Source: an uncultured Prevotellaceae bacterium (lineage in GTDB: Bacteria > Bacteroidota > Bacteroidia > Bacteroidales > Bacteroidaceae). From it: 64,000 bases of DNA. The stretch spans positions 40,202 through 104,201 of the forward strand of contig CACXFT010000016.1 in the NCBI GenBank assembly GCA_902767045.1, given 5' to 3'. Each line of letters begins with the position of its first letter. The stretch's first letter is position 1. The position numbers and the translations under genes were made by a program. Shown here in pieces: positions 53,648 through 63,039 of this stretch. The notes under the pieces were generated by a model. That model was not told the origin of the DNA. It searched no databases and was given only the letters and a program-made list of their open reading frames with translations.

Positions 53648-54781
53648 TTCGCCCTCGGCAATTTCTTGCCGGTCGATGGGACGACTGTCAATGGCTCGCC
53701 AGGCATAGAAGATATAGGCCAGCACAAAGGGAATGAGCAGGCTCACGTATGCCATGGTGCGCAGGGTGAACTCGCTGGAGCATGAGTTCTGGATGTGGAG
53801 CGAACTCTGCAGGTCCTCGTTCGAGGGATAGTAGCAGGTGTTGTTCCATCCGGCAAAGAGCAGCAGCACCAACACCACCAGCACCACACCGATGCCCGCC
53901 GGCCAAATGCCGCGCACAAACGCGGGGTCTTTCACCGTGCGCCAGATGGCGAAAAGCAGCAGACCCACCCCCGCGAGCATCACCAGCGTGAGGGGCCACA
54001 TGTCGATGGCATTGCTCAGATATTTCATGGGCACGATGGTTGCCAGTCCGGTGGCAGGGTTGTAGGCATAACCATAACCGAAGAGTGTGCGCACCAGAAA
54101 CAGCACAAACAATGCAACGAAAGCTACCGACGTGCCGGTGAGGTAGCTGCGGGCACGCTCGCGAACGGGTTGGTCGTTTACATTATTTATAATATAGAAC
54201 AGGCCAAGCACACGGGCCAGGAAGAAAACGGCCAAGCCGAACACCAGGTTCCAGATGTCGAGCAGGGCATCGAGCCCATTGCTGGCATTGGCCCATCGGC
54301 TGATGACAGGCTGAGCCATGTCGGTGATGTTGCCTTTTTCGATGATGAAGTTCGACCCCGTGAAGAAAGTGGCCACGGCTCCACCCAACAGCAGCGGTCC
54401 CACAACGCCGTTCACAACCAGAAACACCTGAAACGTGCGGGTGCCAAGCAGGTTGCCCAGCTTGTTCTGAAACTCGTAGCTCACGGCCTGCAGCACAAAC
54501 GAGAATAGGATAATCATCCACAGCCAGTAGGCCCCGCCGAAGCTGGTGCTATAGAACAGTGGGAACGAGGCAAAGAAAGCACCGCCAAAGGTTACAAGCG
54601 TGGTGAAGGTGAACTCCCACTTGCGCCCCGTTGAATTAATCACCAGCCGGCGCTCTTCGGGAGTGCGGCCCAGTTGGAAAATCATGGAGTTGGCTCCCTG
54701 CACAAACATCAGAAACACCAACAGGGCTCCCAGCAAACTCACTAAGAACCACCAGTATTGTTGCAGAAATTCGTATGTCAT
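53639..54781 (-). CDS. cydB: Cytochrome bd oxidase subunit II
   Basis: A 380-residue membrane protein with eight or nine helices, beginning MTYEFLQQYWWFLVSLLGALLVFLMFVQGANSMIF, typical of CydB in Bacteroidetes. It pairs with CydA in a high-affinity quinol oxidase that scavenges oxygen in nanaerobic anaerobes. It is downstream of cydA, separated by a 160-base tract of 9-bp repeats. Confidence 0.94.
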   Translation of the reverse strand: MTYEFLQQYWWFLVSLLGALLVFLMFVQGANSMIFQLGRTPEERRLVINSTGRKWEFTFTTLVTFGGAFFASFPLFYSTSFGGAYWLWMIILFSFVLQAVSYEFQNKLGNLLGTRTFQVFLVVNGVVGPLLLGGAVATFFTGSNFIIEKGNITDMAQPVISRWANASNGLDALLDIWNLVFGLAVFFLARVLGLFYIINNVNDQPVRERARSYLTGTSVAFVALFVLFLVRTLFGYGYAYNPATGLATIVPMKYLSNAIDMWPLTLVMLAGVGLLLFAIWRTVKDPAFVRGIWPAGIGVVLVVLVLLLFAGWNNTCYYPSNEDLQSSLHIQNSCSSEFTLRTMAYVSLLIPFVLAYIFYAWRAIDSRPIDRQEIAEGEAY

Positions 54782-54794
54782 AGTTAATGATTCG

Positions 54795-54955
54795 TTTTTA
54801 TCGTTATTATCGTTCTTATCGTTATTAACGTTACTATCGTTCTTAACGTTCTTAACGTTCTTATCGTTCTTAACGTTCTTATCGTTCTTAACGTTACTAT
54901 CGTTCTTAACGTTACTATCGTTCTTAACGTTCTTAACGTTATTCTCGTTAAAACT
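54795..54955. repeat. Period-9 AACGTT array between cydA and cydB
   Basis: About seventeen 9-bp units such as TTAACGTTC, TTATCGTTC and TTACTATCG (plus-strand reading) occupy the cydA-cydB spacer. It is the same family as the arrays before kduI and exuT, seen here on the opposite strand, and again lies just upstream of the start of a membrane-protein gene inside an operon. Confidence 0.9.
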
Positions 54956-54958
54956 TTT

Positions 54959-56569
54959 TTATCCTTCGTGCTCGGGTCCCTTCTTAATCTGCTTGAAAAG
55001 AATGTTTATTTCCACGGCAAGCATGGTGGTGAAAAGAGCCAGAAAGATAAAGAACGTGAGTGCCACCGACCCGGCATGCAAGTCGCTCACGGCTGCCCAT
55101 GTGGGCAGCATGTCTTGAATGGTCCACGGTTGGCGCCCCATCTCGGCAACAATCCATCCGGCTTCGCTGGCGATGTAGGCCAGGGGAACCAGTGCAATGG
55201 CTGCCATGTGCAGATAGCGGTGCTCACTGAGGGGCATGTTCTTCCATAGTTTGCCCACGGCAATGCCCATCTGCTTCAGCTTTTCTTGATAGGTGATAAC
55301 CAGCACCAGGGCGAAAAAGACGATGAACAGGCATCCCAGACCCACCATGATGCGGAACGACCAGAAGCAGACCGGAATGTAGGGCACCAGTTGGTCGGCC
55401 GATTTAATATAGCCATAGCCGAAGTAGGGCATGTTCTCGCGCAGCGTCTTCAGGCTCATCTGCTTCACTTCTTCCGACCCTGCTTTTGTGGCATTGCGAT
55501 AGGTCATGAGTGCATAAATGGCTGCACGCCCGCGCTTAATTTTTTCTTCTACCGATAGCTCCTTCGTTCCGTCGGGGCGTGTGTAGCCTTTCAGCAGTTG
55601 GTGAATGCCGGGCACATAGCCATGAAAATCGTTCGTGGCCAGAAACGAAAGGGCATAGGGGGCAGCAATGCGCAAAGGAGCCTCGTCGCTGTTTTCATAG
55701 TTGGGTTGTTCAAACGGGTTCACCCATGCGGCAATGGTCAGACTCTGGTCGGTGCCGCCTTCGTAGAGCGCTTCCATGGCAGCCAGTTTCATGGGTTGCA
55801 CCTGTGCCACCTGATAAGCCGAGCTGTGACCTGTGATGGCAGCGAGCAGCGAAGCCACCAATCCCACGCTGGCACCAATCTTGATGCTCTCGGTGGCCAG
55901 CTCCTGTTCGCGCTTCTTCAGCAGATACCAGCAGCTGACGGCAACGGTAAACACCGCTCCGATAATCCACGACGAGGTTACCGTGTGGCAGAACTTGTCG
56001 ATGGCAAAGGGCGAGAGTGCCACATCCAGAAACGATACCATCTCGTTGCGCATGGTGATGGGGTTGAACTCGCAACCCACGGGGTATTGCATCCAAGCAT
56101 TGGCTACCAGAATCCACCAAGCCGAAATGGTGGCCCCCAGGCCGGTGAGCCAGGTGGAGGCGAGGTGGAAGCCGCGCGACACCTTGTTCCATCCAAAATA
56201 CATCACGGCCACAAAGGTTGATTCCATGAAGAATGCCACGATGCCCTCTATGGCAAGTGGCGCACCGAAGATGTCGCCCACAAACCAAGAGTAGTTGCTC
56301 CAGTTGGTGCCAAACTCAAATTCAAGAATAATGCCGGTGGCAACGCCCATGGCAAAGTTCACACCAAAGAGTTTTTGCCAGAAGCGGGCAGTGGTTTTCC
56401 AAAACTGTCGGCCCGTGCGGTAGTAGCAGGTTTCGGCTATGCCCATAATAATGGCAAGCCCCAGGGTGAGTGGAACAAAAAGCCAGTGATAGATGGCGGT
56501 GAGGGCAAACTGAGCTCTCGACCAGTCGATTGTTCCGGTGGTAATGTCTAAGAATAGGTTGTTCATCAT
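54959..56569 (-). CDS. cydA: Cytochrome bd oxidase subunit I
   Basis: A 536-residue membrane protein. WSRAQFALTAIYHWLFVPLTLGLAIIMGI contains the haem b595 ligand His, and FEFGTNWSNYSWFVGDIFGAPLAIEGIVAFFMEST and GWIVAEMGRQPW are conserved CydA segments. The region near residues 330-400 (IKRGRAAIYALMTYRNATKAG) corresponds to a Bacteroidota-type Q-loop area. It transfers electrons from quinol to oxygen at low oxygen tension. The start has two Met codons; 56569 is used. Confidence 0.95.
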   Translation of the reverse strand: MMNNLFLDITTGTIDWSRAQFALTAIYHWLFVPLTLGLAIIMGIAETCYYRTGRQFWKTTARFWQKLFGVNFAMGVATGIILEFEFGTNWSNYSWFVGDIFGAPLAIEGIVAFFMESTFVAVMYFGWNKVSRGFHLASTWLTGLGATISAWWILVANAWMQYPVGCEFNPITMRNEMVSFLDVALSPFAIDKFCHTVTSSWIIGAVFTVAVSCWYLLKKREQELATESIKIGASVGLVASLLAAITGHSSAYQVAQVQPMKLAAMEALYEGGTDQSLTIAAWVNPFEQPNYENSDEAPLRIAAPYALSFLATNDFHGYVPGIHQLLKGYTRPDGTKELSVEEKIKRGRAAIYALMTYRNATKAGSEEVKQMSLKTLRENMPYFGYGYIKSADQLVPYIPVCFWSFRIMVGLGCLFIVFFALVLVITYQEKLKQMGIAVGKLWKNMPLSEHRYLHMAAIALVPLAYIASEAGWIVAEMGRQPWTIQDMLPTWAAVSDLHAGSVALTFFIFLALFTTMLAVEINILFKQIKKGPEHEG

Positions 56570-56599
56570 ATACTGTGATTTTAGATTGTGACGATGGAG

Positions 56600-56824
56600 C
56601 TATTGGTTAGAGCGTTGCAGCAGTTCGTTCGAAACATATTCGCTTTCGTTGCCGGCTGTGGCGTGGGTTTTCAGGAAGTTGGGAAAGAAGAAAACTTTTA
56701 GTATGGCAAACATGATGAAGAGCTTGATGGCTATGATGGCCCACAGGGTTTTGCCCAGCGTCATGGAGCGAAACCCGTCGTAGTAGAGGTCGAAGACCCT
56801 ATAAAGAAAACTCCTCTTCTTCAT
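56600..56824 (-). CDS. DUF4492-like single-helix protein upstream of cydA
   Basis: A 74-residue protein (MKKRSFLYRVFDLYYDGFRSMTLGKTLWAIIAIKLFIMFAILKVFFFPNFL...) with one membrane helix (about residues 27-47). It matches the small family found next to cydAB in Bacteroidota. Its size, topology and position suggest an accessory subunit comparable to CydX, though no sequence similarity to CydX is evident. It is first in the cyd operon, 30 bases before cydA. Confidence 0.8.
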   Translation of the reverse strand: MKKRSFLYRVFDLYYDGFRSMTLGKTLWAIIAIKLFIMFAILKVFFFPNFLKTHATAGNESEYVSNELLQRSNQ

Positions 56825-56854
56825 GGCCAGTAGTGTTAGGTGTTTTTTACTCGG

Positions 56855-56862
56855 CAAATATA
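56855..56862 (-). promoter_or_regulatory. -7 box of the cyd operon
   Basis: TATATTTG on the minus strand, 30 bases before the small gene's ATG. A TTG about 20 bases upstream may serve as the -33 element. Confidence 0.6.
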
Positions 56863-56976
56863 ATCATTTTTTACGAAACGCACAACAAAAACGAAAGAAA
56901 TACACCTACCCGACCCCAAGGGTAAAGCAAAAAAAGTAAAAAAATGTATATATGTGCCTTTGCCGTTTCTTTTTTC

Positions 56977-57007
56977 TTGGTGGTTTCGCCGAAAACCATT
57001 ACTTTTG
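56977..57007 (+). promoter_or_regulatory. Promoter of the coiled-coil protein gene
   Basis: TACTTTTG (57000-57007) with CTTG about 20 bases upstream. The leader is about 50 bases and AT-rich. Confidence 0.65.
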
Positions 57008-57061
57008 CACCGTCTTATATAAAATAAGGTGTAGATAAGAGGAATAATTTAATTACAAACG

Positions 57062-57934
57062 ATGAATAAGAAAATATTGATTCCGATGGTGGCCGTTGTG
57101 GTGCTGTTGATGGCAGGCATGGGCTATCTCTACATGAGTCTCGACAAGCAGAAAGAAGAAAACCGTGTGATGCAGGAGCTGGCCGAACTCGACAAACAGG
57201 AAATGGAAAGCGAATACCAGCAGTTTGCCGAGCAGTACAGCGAAATGAAAACCCGCATCAACAACGATTCCATTGTGGCGCAACTCTCGGCCGAACAAGA
57301 GAAGACCCAGCGCCTGCTGGCCGAACTGAAGGCAGTGAAAGCCAACGACGCCCGCGAGATTGCCCGACTGAAAAAAGAGCTGGCCACCGTGCGTGCGGTG
57401 CTGCGCAGCTATGTGCTTGAAATAGATTCGCTGAACAGGATCAACCAAAACCTCACCGAAGAGAACAACCGTGTGAAAGCACAGTATGCCGAGGCAACCC
57501 AGCAGATTCAAGGACTCAACACCGAAAAGCAAACCCTTTCAGAGAAAGTGGCCATTGCTGCACAGCTCGATGCCATTGGCATTAGCATGGTGGCCAAAAA
57601 CAAACGAGGCAAGGAAACCGACAACATGAGCAAGTGCAAGAGCATTCAGGTGAACTTCTCGCTTGCCAAAAACGTTACCGCCCAAGGGGGCATGAAAACG
57701 GTTTATGTGCGCATTACTTCGCCAACGGGATCGGTGCTCGGCAATGCAGGCAACTTCCAATACGAGAACCGGTCGCTGCAGTGCACCATGAAGAAAAGTG
57801 TGGAGTATGGCGGACAGGAACTGCCCGTAACACTCTATTGGAACGTTACGCAGGCACTGGTTTCGGGAACCTATCAGGTGAGCATCTTTGCCGACGGACA
57901 CATGATTGGCTCCAGAAGCTTCACCTTTAAATAA
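57062..57934 (+). CDS. Membrane-anchored coiled-coil protein
   Basis: A 290-residue protein with an N-terminal membrane anchor (ILIPMVAVVVLLMAGMGYLYM), a coiled coil of about 130 residues (QKEENRVMQELAELDKQ to TEKQTLSEKVAIAAQ) and a C-terminal beta-sandwich-like domain (IQVNFSLAKNVTAQGGMKTVYVRITSPTGSVL...). It probably faces the periplasm. Similar Bacteroidales proteins are uncharacterised. It precedes the exporter genes by about 50 bases and may share their transcript. Confidence 0.72.
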   Translation: MNKKILIPMVAVVVLLMAGMGYLYMSLDKQKEENRVMQELAELDKQEMESEYQQFAEQYSEMKTRINNDSIVAQLSAEQEKTQRLLAELKAVKANDAREIARLKKELATVRAVLRSYVLEIDSLNRINQNLTEENNRVKAQYAEATQQIQGLNTEKQTLSEKVAIAAQLDAIGISMVAKNKRGKETDNMSKCKSIQVNFSLAKNVTAQGGMKTVYVRITSPTGSVLGNAGNFQYENRSLQCTMKKSVEYGGQELPVTLYWNVTQALVSGTYQVSIFADGHMIGSRSFTFK

Positions 57935-57985
57935 CAGACCTACTGAATAGTTTGCCTGAATGTATATAAACAAGGAGGAAAAGGC

Positions 57986-59500
57986 ATGAGAAAATTTCTT
58001 TTTGTAGCCATTGGCATGCTTCTGCTGGCATGGGTGCCCACAGCAGCGCAGCGAATGCTTTCGCTCGACAGTTGCAGAGCACTGGCTTTGCGCAACAACA
58101 AACAGCTGAACGTAACCAGGCTCAAAAGCGAAGTGGCCCGGAACACGCGCAAAGCCATGCGCACAAAATATCTGCCCAAGGTTGACCTGGTGGGTGGATA
58201 TGAGTATTTCAGCAAGGAAATATCAATCTTGAGCGACAACCAGCGGGCGGCCTTGGCCAATGTGGGAACAAAGGCCACCACCGGACTGTCGCAGAACTTG
58301 GGCAACATTGTTACCGATATGGCCCAGCGCGGACTGATTACCCCCGAAATGGCCCAACACATGGGAACAACCCTTGGCCAGATGGCCACGCCCATGGCCG
58401 AAGCCGGAAACCGCATTGGACAGGAAATTGGCGATGCCACACGAACCGACACCAAGAATATTTGGGCGGCATCGGTGATGGTGCGGCAACCGCTTTACAT
58501 GGGTGGAGCCATCACTGCGGCCAACCATATTGCACAAATCAGGGAGCAAATGGCCCACAACGAAAGCGATGCCACCATGCAGGCAACGCTCTTCGACATT
58601 GACCAGACTTACTGGACTGTGGTGTCGCTCAGAAGCAAATACCAACTGGCCGTGAGCTTCCGCAACCTGGTGAGCAAACTCAACAGCGATGTGCATAAAA
58701 TGATTGACGAGGGTGTGGCCACGCGTGCCGACGGACTGAAGGTTGACGTGCGCGTGAACGAGGCCGACATGCAGGTAACGCAGCTCGAAAACGGACTCTC
58801 GCTGGCCAAGATGCTGCTCTGCCAGCTGTGTGGCCTTTCGCTTGAAGAAGACATTACCCTTGCCGATGAGGTAAACGAAACACAAACAACCGGATCGGAA
58901 CAGGCGGCCTTGGCGGTGAGCGAGGCTGGCTCCATGCTTAACGATACACAAGAAAACCGGCCCGAGCTGCGCATGTTGCAGAACGCGGTTGACCTGAGCC
59001 GGGAAGCCACACGCCTTGTTCGTGCTGAATATTTGCCGCAAGTGTTGCTCACCGGAGGTTACATGGTTAGCAACCCCAATGTGTTCAACGGCTTTCAGCG
59101 ACGCTTCGCAGGCGTGTGGAACGTGGGGGTGATGGTGCGCGTGCCGGTGTGGAACTGGTTCGAGGGCGACTATAAGATTCGTGCCAGCAAAGCCGCCACC
59201 AACATTGCCTGCATGGAACTAAACGATGTGCAGGAAAAAATAGACCTGCAAATAGCGCAGAGTCGGTATAAGCTCAGCGAAGCGCAGAAACGCCTTTCGG
59301 TAACGCAGAAAAACATTGCCAGTGCCAACGAAAACCTGCGCTGCGCCAACATAGGGTTTCGCGAAGGGGTTATGGAAACAACCGATGTGATGGCAGCACA
59401 AACAGCCTGGCAGCAGGCACAAAGTCAGCACATCGATGCACAGATTGACCTGCGCATGTCGCAAATTGGATTGCGCCGAGCCTTGGGCGTGCTCTATTAA
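57986..59500 (+). CDS. TolC-family outer-membrane efflux protein
   Basis: A 504-residue secreted protein with a signal peptide (FLFVAIGMLLLAWVPTAAQ) and two OEP repeats. The first runs from LSLDSCRALALRNNKQL to ALVSKLNSDVHKMIDEGVATRADGLKVDVRVNEAD, and the second contains RPELRMLQNAVDLSREATRLVRAEYLPQVLLTGGY and NIGFREGVMETTDVMAAQTAWQQAQ. It forms the outer-membrane duct of a tripartite exporter with the following HlyD-like and permease genes. Confidence 0.93.
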   Translation: MRKFLFVAIGMLLLAWVPTAAQRMLSLDSCRALALRNNKQLNVTRLKSEVARNTRKAMRTKYLPKVDLVGGYEYFSKEISILSDNQRAALANVGTKATTGLSQNLGNIVTDMAQRGLITPEMAQHMGTTLGQMATPMAEAGNRIGQEIGDATRTDTKNIWAASVMVRQPLYMGGAITAANHIAQIREQMAHNESDATMQATLFDIDQTYWTVVSLRSKYQLAVSFRNLVSKLNSDVHKMIDEGVATRADGLKVDVRVNEADMQVTQLENGLSLAKMLLCQLCGLSLEEDITLADEVNETQTTGSEQAALAVSEAGSMLNDTQENRPELRMLQNAVDLSREATRLVRAEYLPQVLLTGGYMVSNPNVFNGFQRRFAGVWNVGVMVRVPVWNWFEGDYKIRASKAATNIACMELNDVQEKIDLQIAQSRYKLSEAQKRLSVTQKNIASANENLRCANIGFREGVMETTDVMAAQTAWQQAQSQHIDAQIDLRMSQIGLRRALGVLY

Positions 59501-59551
59501 CCCATAAACCGTTACCATTCATTCATGTTTCATCATCAATAGCTAAAGAAT

Positions 59552-60538
59552 ATGTCAGCAAAAACACAACATAACAACATCCTGCTTGCCATCATCGGTT
59601 TCTCAACGGTGGTGGTTATTGTGGCCGTTATCGGTTTCTTCGCACTCGACCGCTCGCCCGAAATCATTCAGGGCGAGGTTGAAGTAACAGAGTATAGGGT
59701 TTCCAGCAAGGTGCCCGGCCGCATTCTTGAACTGCGTGTGAAGGAGGGCGACTTTGTGCGTGTGGGCGACACGCTTGCCATTTTGGATGCGCCCGACGTG
59801 GAGGCGAAGAAGACACAGGCTATGAGTGCCGAGGATGCTGCCGCGGCGCTCAGTCAGATGGCGCAGGCAGGAGCCCGGCAGGAACAAATCAACGGTGCCT
59901 ATCAGGTGTGGCAGCAGGCCAGTGCCGGACTCGAGATTGCACGCAAAAGCTATGAGCGTGTGCAGCGACTCTTCGACGAGGGCGTGATGAGTGCTCAGAA
60001 ACGCGATGAGGCTTTGGCCAACTACAAGGCATTTGAGGCGCAGGAAAAAGCTGCCAAAAGTCAATACGAAATGGCGAAGAACGGTGCCCGCAGAGAAGAG
60101 AAACAGGCTGCCCAGGCACAGGTGAACAGGGCCAAGGGGGCTGTGGAAGAGGTGAACTCCTATATTCACGAAACGGTGCAGGTGGCACAGGTGGATGGTG
60201 AGGTTTCAAGCATCTATCCCAAGGTGGGCGAACTCATTGGCACTGGCTCGCCAATCATGAGCATCTCTGTGATGGACGATTTGTGGGGAACCTTCAATGT
60301 GCGCGAAGACCAGCTGAAGGGGCTCAAGGTGGGCGACGAGTTCACGGCCTTCTCGCCGGCCTTCAACAAAGAACTGCGCATGAAGGTGTTCTACATCAAA
60401 GACGAAGGCTCATACGCGGTGTGGAAGGCTACCAAAACCAACGGACAGTACGACCTGAAAACATTCGAGGTGAAAGCACGGCCCATACAGAAGTTCGAGG
60501 GACTAAGGCCCGGCATGTCGCTGATAGTGAAAAAATAG
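59552..60538 (+). CDS. HlyD/MFP-family periplasmic adaptor
   Basis: A 328-residue protein with an N-terminal membrane anchor (NILLAIIGFSTVVVIVAVIGFFAL). A biotinyl-lipoyl half follows (VEVTEYRVSSKVPGRILELRVKEGDFVRVGDTLAILD), then a long coiled coil (LSQMAQAGARQEQINGAYQV to QVNRAKGAVEEV) and the second lipoyl half (VQVAQVDGEVSSIYPKVGELIGTGSPI). It bridges the inner-membrane permeases and TolC. The closest type is the YhiI/YbhG adaptor of ABC-2 exporters. Confidence 0.93.
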   Translation: MSAKTQHNNILLAIIGFSTVVVIVAVIGFFALDRSPEIIQGEVEVTEYRVSSKVPGRILELRVKEGDFVRVGDTLAILDAPDVEAKKTQAMSAEDAAAALSQMAQAGARQEQINGAYQVWQQASAGLEIARKSYERVQRLFDEGVMSAQKRDEALANYKAFEAQEKAAKSQYEMAKNGARREEKQAAQAQVNRAKGAVEEVNSYIHETVQVAQVDGEVSSIYPKVGELIGTGSPIMSISVMDDLWGTFNVREDQLKGLKVGDEFTAFSPAFNKELRMKVFYIKDEGSYAVWKATKTNGQYDLKTFEVKARPIQKFEGLRPGMSLIVKK

Positions 60539-60580
60539 AATGGTTTTCGAAGAGAAGGGAAATCATATCGGTTGAAGCGT

Positions 60581-61750
60581 ATGAATGTATTGAAAAGCAT
60601 CTGGACAATTGCTGTGCGCGAGTGCGGAATTCTTCGGTCGAATCCCGTATACCTCTTCTGTATGGTCATCTTCCCCGTGCTGGTGGTGCTGTTCTTCACC
60701 TCGCTGATGAACGAGGGACAGCCTGTGGAAATGCCGGTGGGCATTGTTGATCTCGACAACACACCCACCACCCGCTCGCTGGTGCGCAAGCTCGACGGCT
60801 TCCAAACCACCCATGTGGTAGGGCGATACCCCAATCTCAACGAAGCACGCAATGCTATCCAGCGAAACCAAATCTATGCCTTTCTTTATATTCCCAAAGG
60901 AACAACAGATGGATTGCTCGCGGCACGCCAACCAAAAATCTCTTTCTATTATACCAACACCTCGCTCACGGCGGGGGCTTTGCTCTATCGCGACCTGAAA
61001 ACCATTGCCACGCTGGGCTCGGCGGCAGTGGGGCAGGGCACGCTGCGGGCAAAGGGACTCACCGACGAACAGATTCAAACGTTCCTGCAACCCATCAGTG
61101 TTGACTTGCATCCCATCAACAACCCATGGATCAACTATAACGTCTATCTCAGCACCGTGCTCATTCCGGGCGTGCTCATGCTCTTCATGCTCCTGCTCAC
61201 GGCCTATTCGCTGGGAACAGAACTCAAGTTCAACCGGTCTAAGGAATGGCTCAACATGGCAGGGGGGAATATTCATATTGCGGTGCTGGGAAAGCTCTTG
61301 CCGCAAACACTGGTTTTCCTGCTCGTGCAGTTTGCCTACCTCTATTATATGTTCGGCTTTCTGCAATTTCCCCATGCGGGTGGCATTGTGCCCATGGTGC
61401 TGCTTTCGGTGCTTACGGTGGCGGCATCGCAGGGCTTCGGCTTGTTCATGTTCGGACTGCTTCCTTCGCTGCGCATGTCAATGAGTGTGTGCTCGCTGTG
61501 GGGGGTGCTCAGCTTTTCAATGGCGGGCTCGGCCTTCCCGGTGATGGGAATGGACACACCGCTTGAAGCACTCGCACAGCTCTTTCCCCTCAGGCACTAC
61601 TACATGCTCTATCAAATTGCTGTGTTCAATGGCTACCCGCTGCTCGATGCGTGGTTCAGCATGGCAGGACTGATGCTCTTCGCCCTGTTGCCGGCGCTGG
61701 TTATGCGCAACCTGAAGCGGGCCATGCTCACCTATGTGTATATTCCCTAA
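60581..61750 (+). CDS. ABC-2 type permease
   Basis: A 389-residue membrane protein. One helix near residues 22-42 (NPVYLFCMVIFPVLVVLFFTSL) is followed by a large periplasmic domain and five C-terminal helices, with the typical FPLRHYYMLYQIAVFNGYPL stretch. It belongs to the ABC-2/YhhJ-type permeases. The ATG at 60581 is chosen rather than an upstream TTG. No ATP-binding cassette gene is in the cluster. Confidence 0.9.
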   Translation: MNVLKSIWTIAVRECGILRSNPVYLFCMVIFPVLVVLFFTSLMNEGQPVEMPVGIVDLDNTPTTRSLVRKLDGFQTTHVVGRYPNLNEARNAIQRNQIYAFLYIPKGTTDGLLAARQPKISFYYTNTSLTAGALLYRDLKTIATLGSAAVGQGTLRAKGLTDEQIQTFLQPISVDLHPINNPWINYNVYLSTVLIPGVLMLFMLLLTAYSLGTELKFNRSKEWLNMAGGNIHIAVLGKLLPQTLVFLLVQFAYLYYMFGFLQFPHAGGIVPMVLLSVLTVAASQGFGLFMFGLLPSLRMSMSVCSLWGVLSFSMAGSAFPVMGMDTPLEALAQLFPLRHYYMLYQIAVFNGYPLLDAWFSMAGLMLFALLPALVMRNLKRAMLTYVYIP

Positions 61751-61760
61751 TCTCTGCTGC

Positions 61761-63023
61761 ATGATGAAAGAACTGTTCAGAAGAATGCGCGAAGGACTCG
61801 CCGACATGTGCTACATCTGGGTGAAGGAAATGCGAACAACCTTCACCGATGAGGGGGTGCTCATTTTCTTCATTCTGGTACCTTTGGCCTACCCGCTGCT
61901 TTATTCATGGATCTATTGCAATCAAACCATCCACGAAGTGCCGGTGGTGGCGGTCGACTTGTCGCACTCGCATCAGAGCCGGGAGTTCCTGCGGCTCTAC
62001 GATGGTTCGCCTGATGTGAAGGTGGCTTATTTTGCCAACAGCCTCGACGAGGCGAGAGACTTGGTGGAAAAGCAGATTGTGAGTGGGGTGGTGTTCATTC
62101 CGTCTGACTTCGCCGTGAGGCTGGGGCGACAACAGCAAACGCGGGTGAGCGTGTATTGCGACATGGCACTCATGCTCACCTATAAGGCCATCTACCAGAC
62201 GGCGGTGGCGGTGTCGGGGCAGATGAACAAACAAATTCAGGTGGCTGTTTCAAACCCTTCTACTTCGCACGACGAAGAGGTGTTAACGCAACCCCTCAGT
62301 TTCGACGAGGTGCCCATCTTCAGTCCTACCGGGGGCTATGGCGATTTCATCATTCCGGGTGTGCTCATGCTCATCATCCAGCAGACGTTGCTGCTCGGCA
62401 TTGGTCTGGGGGCCGGCACTGCGCGCGAATCGAACCGCTATCGCGACCTGGTGCCCGTGAGCCGTCACTATAACGGCATCTTCCGAATTGTGTTGGGAAA
62501 GTCGCTCTGCTATTTCATGATCTTCTCTGTAATGGCCACCTATCTCACCCTGGTGGTGCCGCGTTTGTTTGGTTTCGTTTCCATACTCAATGGCTACACC
62601 TGGCTGGGGCTGATGGTTCCCTACATCTTGGCTTGCATCTTCTTTGGCATGATGCTTTCGTGCTTGGTGCGCTATCGCGAAAATGTGCTTCTGCTGGTGG
62701 TGTTCACATCGGTGCCGTTTCTTTTCATGTCGGGCATCTCGTGGCCGCAAAGCAACATCCCCGGTGTGTGGCAGGGGGTGTCGTGGCTGCTCCCGTCAAC
62801 CTTCGGCGTGAGGGGATTCGTGCGCATCAACACCATGGGGGCCACGCTTTCCGATATCCAGCAAGAGTATCAGATGCTGTGGATACAGACCACGGTCTAT
62901 TTCTTCATCACCTGCTTGGTATATCGTCACCAAATAAACATTGCGCATCGCCATGCCATGGACCGCATTCATGTGCTCCGCGAGAAAGCGGCTGCTGCAC
63001 GCCGCCGCTTGCAAAACTCATAA
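61761..63023 (+). CDS. ABC-2 type permease
   Basis: A 420-residue paralogue of the preceding gene, with the same layout (EGVLIFFILVPLAYPLLYSWIY first helix, large domain, five C-terminal helices, SWLLPSTFGVRGFVRINTMGATLSDI). The two would form a heterodimer with the HlyD-like adaptor and TolC. The start at 61761 (MMKELFRRMREG) lies 10 bases after the previous stop; an earlier ATG at 61734 would overlap it. The C-terminus is basic (REKAAAARRRLQNS). Confidence 0.9.
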   Translation: MMKELFRRMREGLADMCYIWVKEMRTTFTDEGVLIFFILVPLAYPLLYSWIYCNQTIHEVPVVAVDLSHSHQSREFLRLYDGSPDVKVAYFANSLDEARDLVEKQIVSGVVFIPSDFAVRLGRQQQTRVSVYCDMALMLTYKAIYQTAVAVSGQMNKQIQVAVSNPSTSHDEEVLTQPLSFDEVPIFSPTGGYGDFIIPGVLMLIIQQTLLLGIGLGAGTARESNRYRDLVPVSRHYNGIFRIVLGKSLCYFMIFSVMATYLTLVVPRLFGFVSILNGYTWLGLMVPYILACIFFGMMLSCLVRYRENVLLLVVFTSVPFLFMSGISWPQSNIPGVWQGVSWLLPSTFGVRGFVRINTMGATLSDIQQEYQMLWIQTTVYFFITCLVYRHQINIAHRHAMDRIHVLREKAAAARRRLQNS

Positions 63024-63039
63024 CCATCCCTCATTCTTC

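Noticed and set aside
54600-55118. A plus-strand frame rich in LSFLTFLSFL
   Set aside because: It is the reverse reading of the 9-bp array and the cydB start, not a membrane protein.
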